Positions 63,246 through 64,000 of a stretch of 64,000 bases of DNA are shown here, piece by piece (positions within the stretch are counted from its first letter, which is position 1; each line of letters begins with the position of its first letter). This stretch comes from Variovorax sp. CF079 (GTDB lineage: Bacteria > Pseudomonadota > Gammaproteobacteria > Burkholderiales > Burkholderiaceae_C), in assembly GCF_900101545.1 (NCBI RefSeq), contig NZ_FMZU01000003.1, positions 1 through 64,000 of the forward strand. The letters run 5' to 3'. The notes under the pieces were generated by a model. The model did not search any database, was not told the origin of the DNA, and saw only the letters and a list, made by a program, of their open reading frames with translations. Made by a program: the position numbers and the translations under genes.

Positions 63246-64000
63246 CTACTTCTCGTCCCGCAGCCAATACCACTTGTAGAGCACGCGCTGCCCCATTCGC
63301 CGGAAGGGCGCGAAGGCCGGCGACTCGACCAGCCCCAGCACGTTGGGGAAGGGCAGCGGCGACTTGTAGATCGGCAGCTCGAAGACCTTGCGCCCTGCGT
63401 CCTTGCCGGCCACGCGCTCGGCCAGGCGCTTGCCGGCCCAGGTCGAGAAGGAGACGCCGTTGCCGCCGTAGCCCACCGCGTACCAGATCTTCTTGTCGGG
63501 CTCGGGCTGCGTGATGCGCGGCATCATGTCGTGGCTCACGTCGACCCAGCCCCACCACGAGTAGTCGATCTGGATGCCGGCCAGCGGCGGGAACTTGCGC
63601 GCGATCGCGTCGGTGAGCAGCTTCAGGTGCACCGGGTCCTCGGCATCGGCGCCGCTCACCGAGCTGCGACTGCCCAGCTGCAGCCGGTTGCCCTTGAGCA
63701 GCCGGTAGTAGAAGCGCAGCGTGCGCGTGTCGGTCAGGAAGGTGAACGACCTGAAGTTGGTGGCCTGGAGCTCGGCCTCGGTCAGCGGGCGCGTGACCAC
63801 GGAGTTCGACAGGATCGGCATGATCTTGTTCTTGAGCAGCGGCGAGAGCGCCTGTCCCGTATAGCCGCCCGTGCACACCGCCACGCGCCGCGCGCGCACG
63901 ATGCCGCCGGGGGTGCGCAGGCGGTGCACGCCGTCGATGGTCTGCCAGCCCTGCACTGGGCTCGAGGTGTGGACTTTCACGCCCAGCGCACGCGCCTTTT
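63246..64000 (-). CDS. FAD-dependent oxidoreductase (DadA/glycine oxidase-like), partial
   Basis: About 251 codons that continue past the right edge. RVAVCTGGYTGQALSPLLKN is the FAD-domain strand, IQIDYSWWGWVDVSHDMMPR the substrate-domain strand and IWYAVGYGGNGVSFSTWAGK the C-terminal FAD-binding loop (GYGGNG). These match D-amino-acid dehydrogenase/gamma-glutamylputrescine oxidase-type proteins. The reading frame is open from 63980 to 64000 and beyond, so the start is off the window. It precedes the transporter operon by about 190 bases on the same strand and may oxidise an imported amine. Confidence 0.85.
   Translation of the reverse strand, partial: KARALGVKVHTSSPVQGWQTIDGVHRLRTPGGIVRARRVAVCTGGYTGQALSPLLKNKIMPILSNSVVTRPLTEAELQATNFRSFTFLTDTRTLRFYYRLLKGNRLQLGSRSSVSGADAEDPVHLKLLTDAIARKFPPLAGIQIDYSWWGWVDVSHDMMPRITQPEPDKKIWYAVGYGGNGVSFSTWAGKRLAERVAGKDAGRKVFELPIYKSPLPFPNVLGLVESPAFAPFRRMGQRVLYKWYWLRDEK

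Overview
The window is high-GC DNA from a betaproteobacterium, most likely Burkholderiales of the Comamonadaceae/Alcaligenaceae kind. The reasons are three Bug/TctC periplasmic receptors without TctAB partners, AAHS-type aromatic acid transporters, many CoA-dependent catabolic operons with ATGA start/stop overlaps, and GGAGACAA-like ribosome binding sites. I see no rRNA, intact tRNA, CRISPR array or replication gene. Taxonomy is inferred from gene content only.

Layout. 1-8930: a truncated Old Yellow Enzyme, an AraC regulator, then a catabolic set (AAHS transporter, nitroreductase-like protein, CoA ligase, MaoC hydratase, SDR, thiolase) that could activate and beta-oxidise an organic acid. 8931-13800: a scar zone with an acyl-CoA dehydrogenase scrap, an intact vapBC pair with its operator, fragments of an integrase, an aminotransferase, an enolase-superfamily protein and a LysR regulator, an uncharacterised membrane protein, and a 5'-truncated, frameshifted group II intron. 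13816-21991: flavin reductase and Bug receptor divergent from tautomerase/AAHS/SDR/BKACE, followed by AraC, NmrA-like and TetR genes, the last two sharing a long palindrome. 22019-24808: a truncated FAH-family copy, a sugar-phosphate isomerase-like gene and an SDR, placed as if by insertion between two copies of the FAH gene 3' end.

24397-38125 is a carbohydrate or sugar-acid island. An IclR regulator sits on a divergent promoter with two mirrored operators. The minus arm holds oxidoreductase, hydratase-like, DUF4286/EthD-like, UgpC-type ATPase and FAH genes. The plus arm holds two permeases, the binding protein, a shikimate-dehydrogenase-like enzyme, a second oxidoreductase, cupin, KDX-dehydratase-like and altronate-dehydratase-like genes. 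The single ABC transporter is split across the two arms.

39031-52262 is a second catabolic island built around a TetR gene. Four copies of one 19-bp operator lie in front of a plus operon (LigW-type decarboxylase, class II aldolase, D-2-hydroxyacid dehydrogenase, Bug, SDR), in front of tetR itself, and inside a consensus sigma70 promoter for a converging minus operon (Bug, CoA ligase, alpha-methylacyl-CoA racemase-like protein, MaoC, DUF35, thiolase-like protein, CocE-type hydrolase). This looks like one regulon for an aromatic or branched acid, with a possible Ltp2-ChsH2-like retro-aldolase step.

52665-54754 holds an integrase remnant, a frameshifted IS5-type transposase and non-coding sequence. 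54755-64000 holds a CobW GTPase, a YtcJ-like amidohydrolase, a complete Dpp/Opp-type ABC transporter and the end of a DadA-like oxidoreductase that runs off the window.
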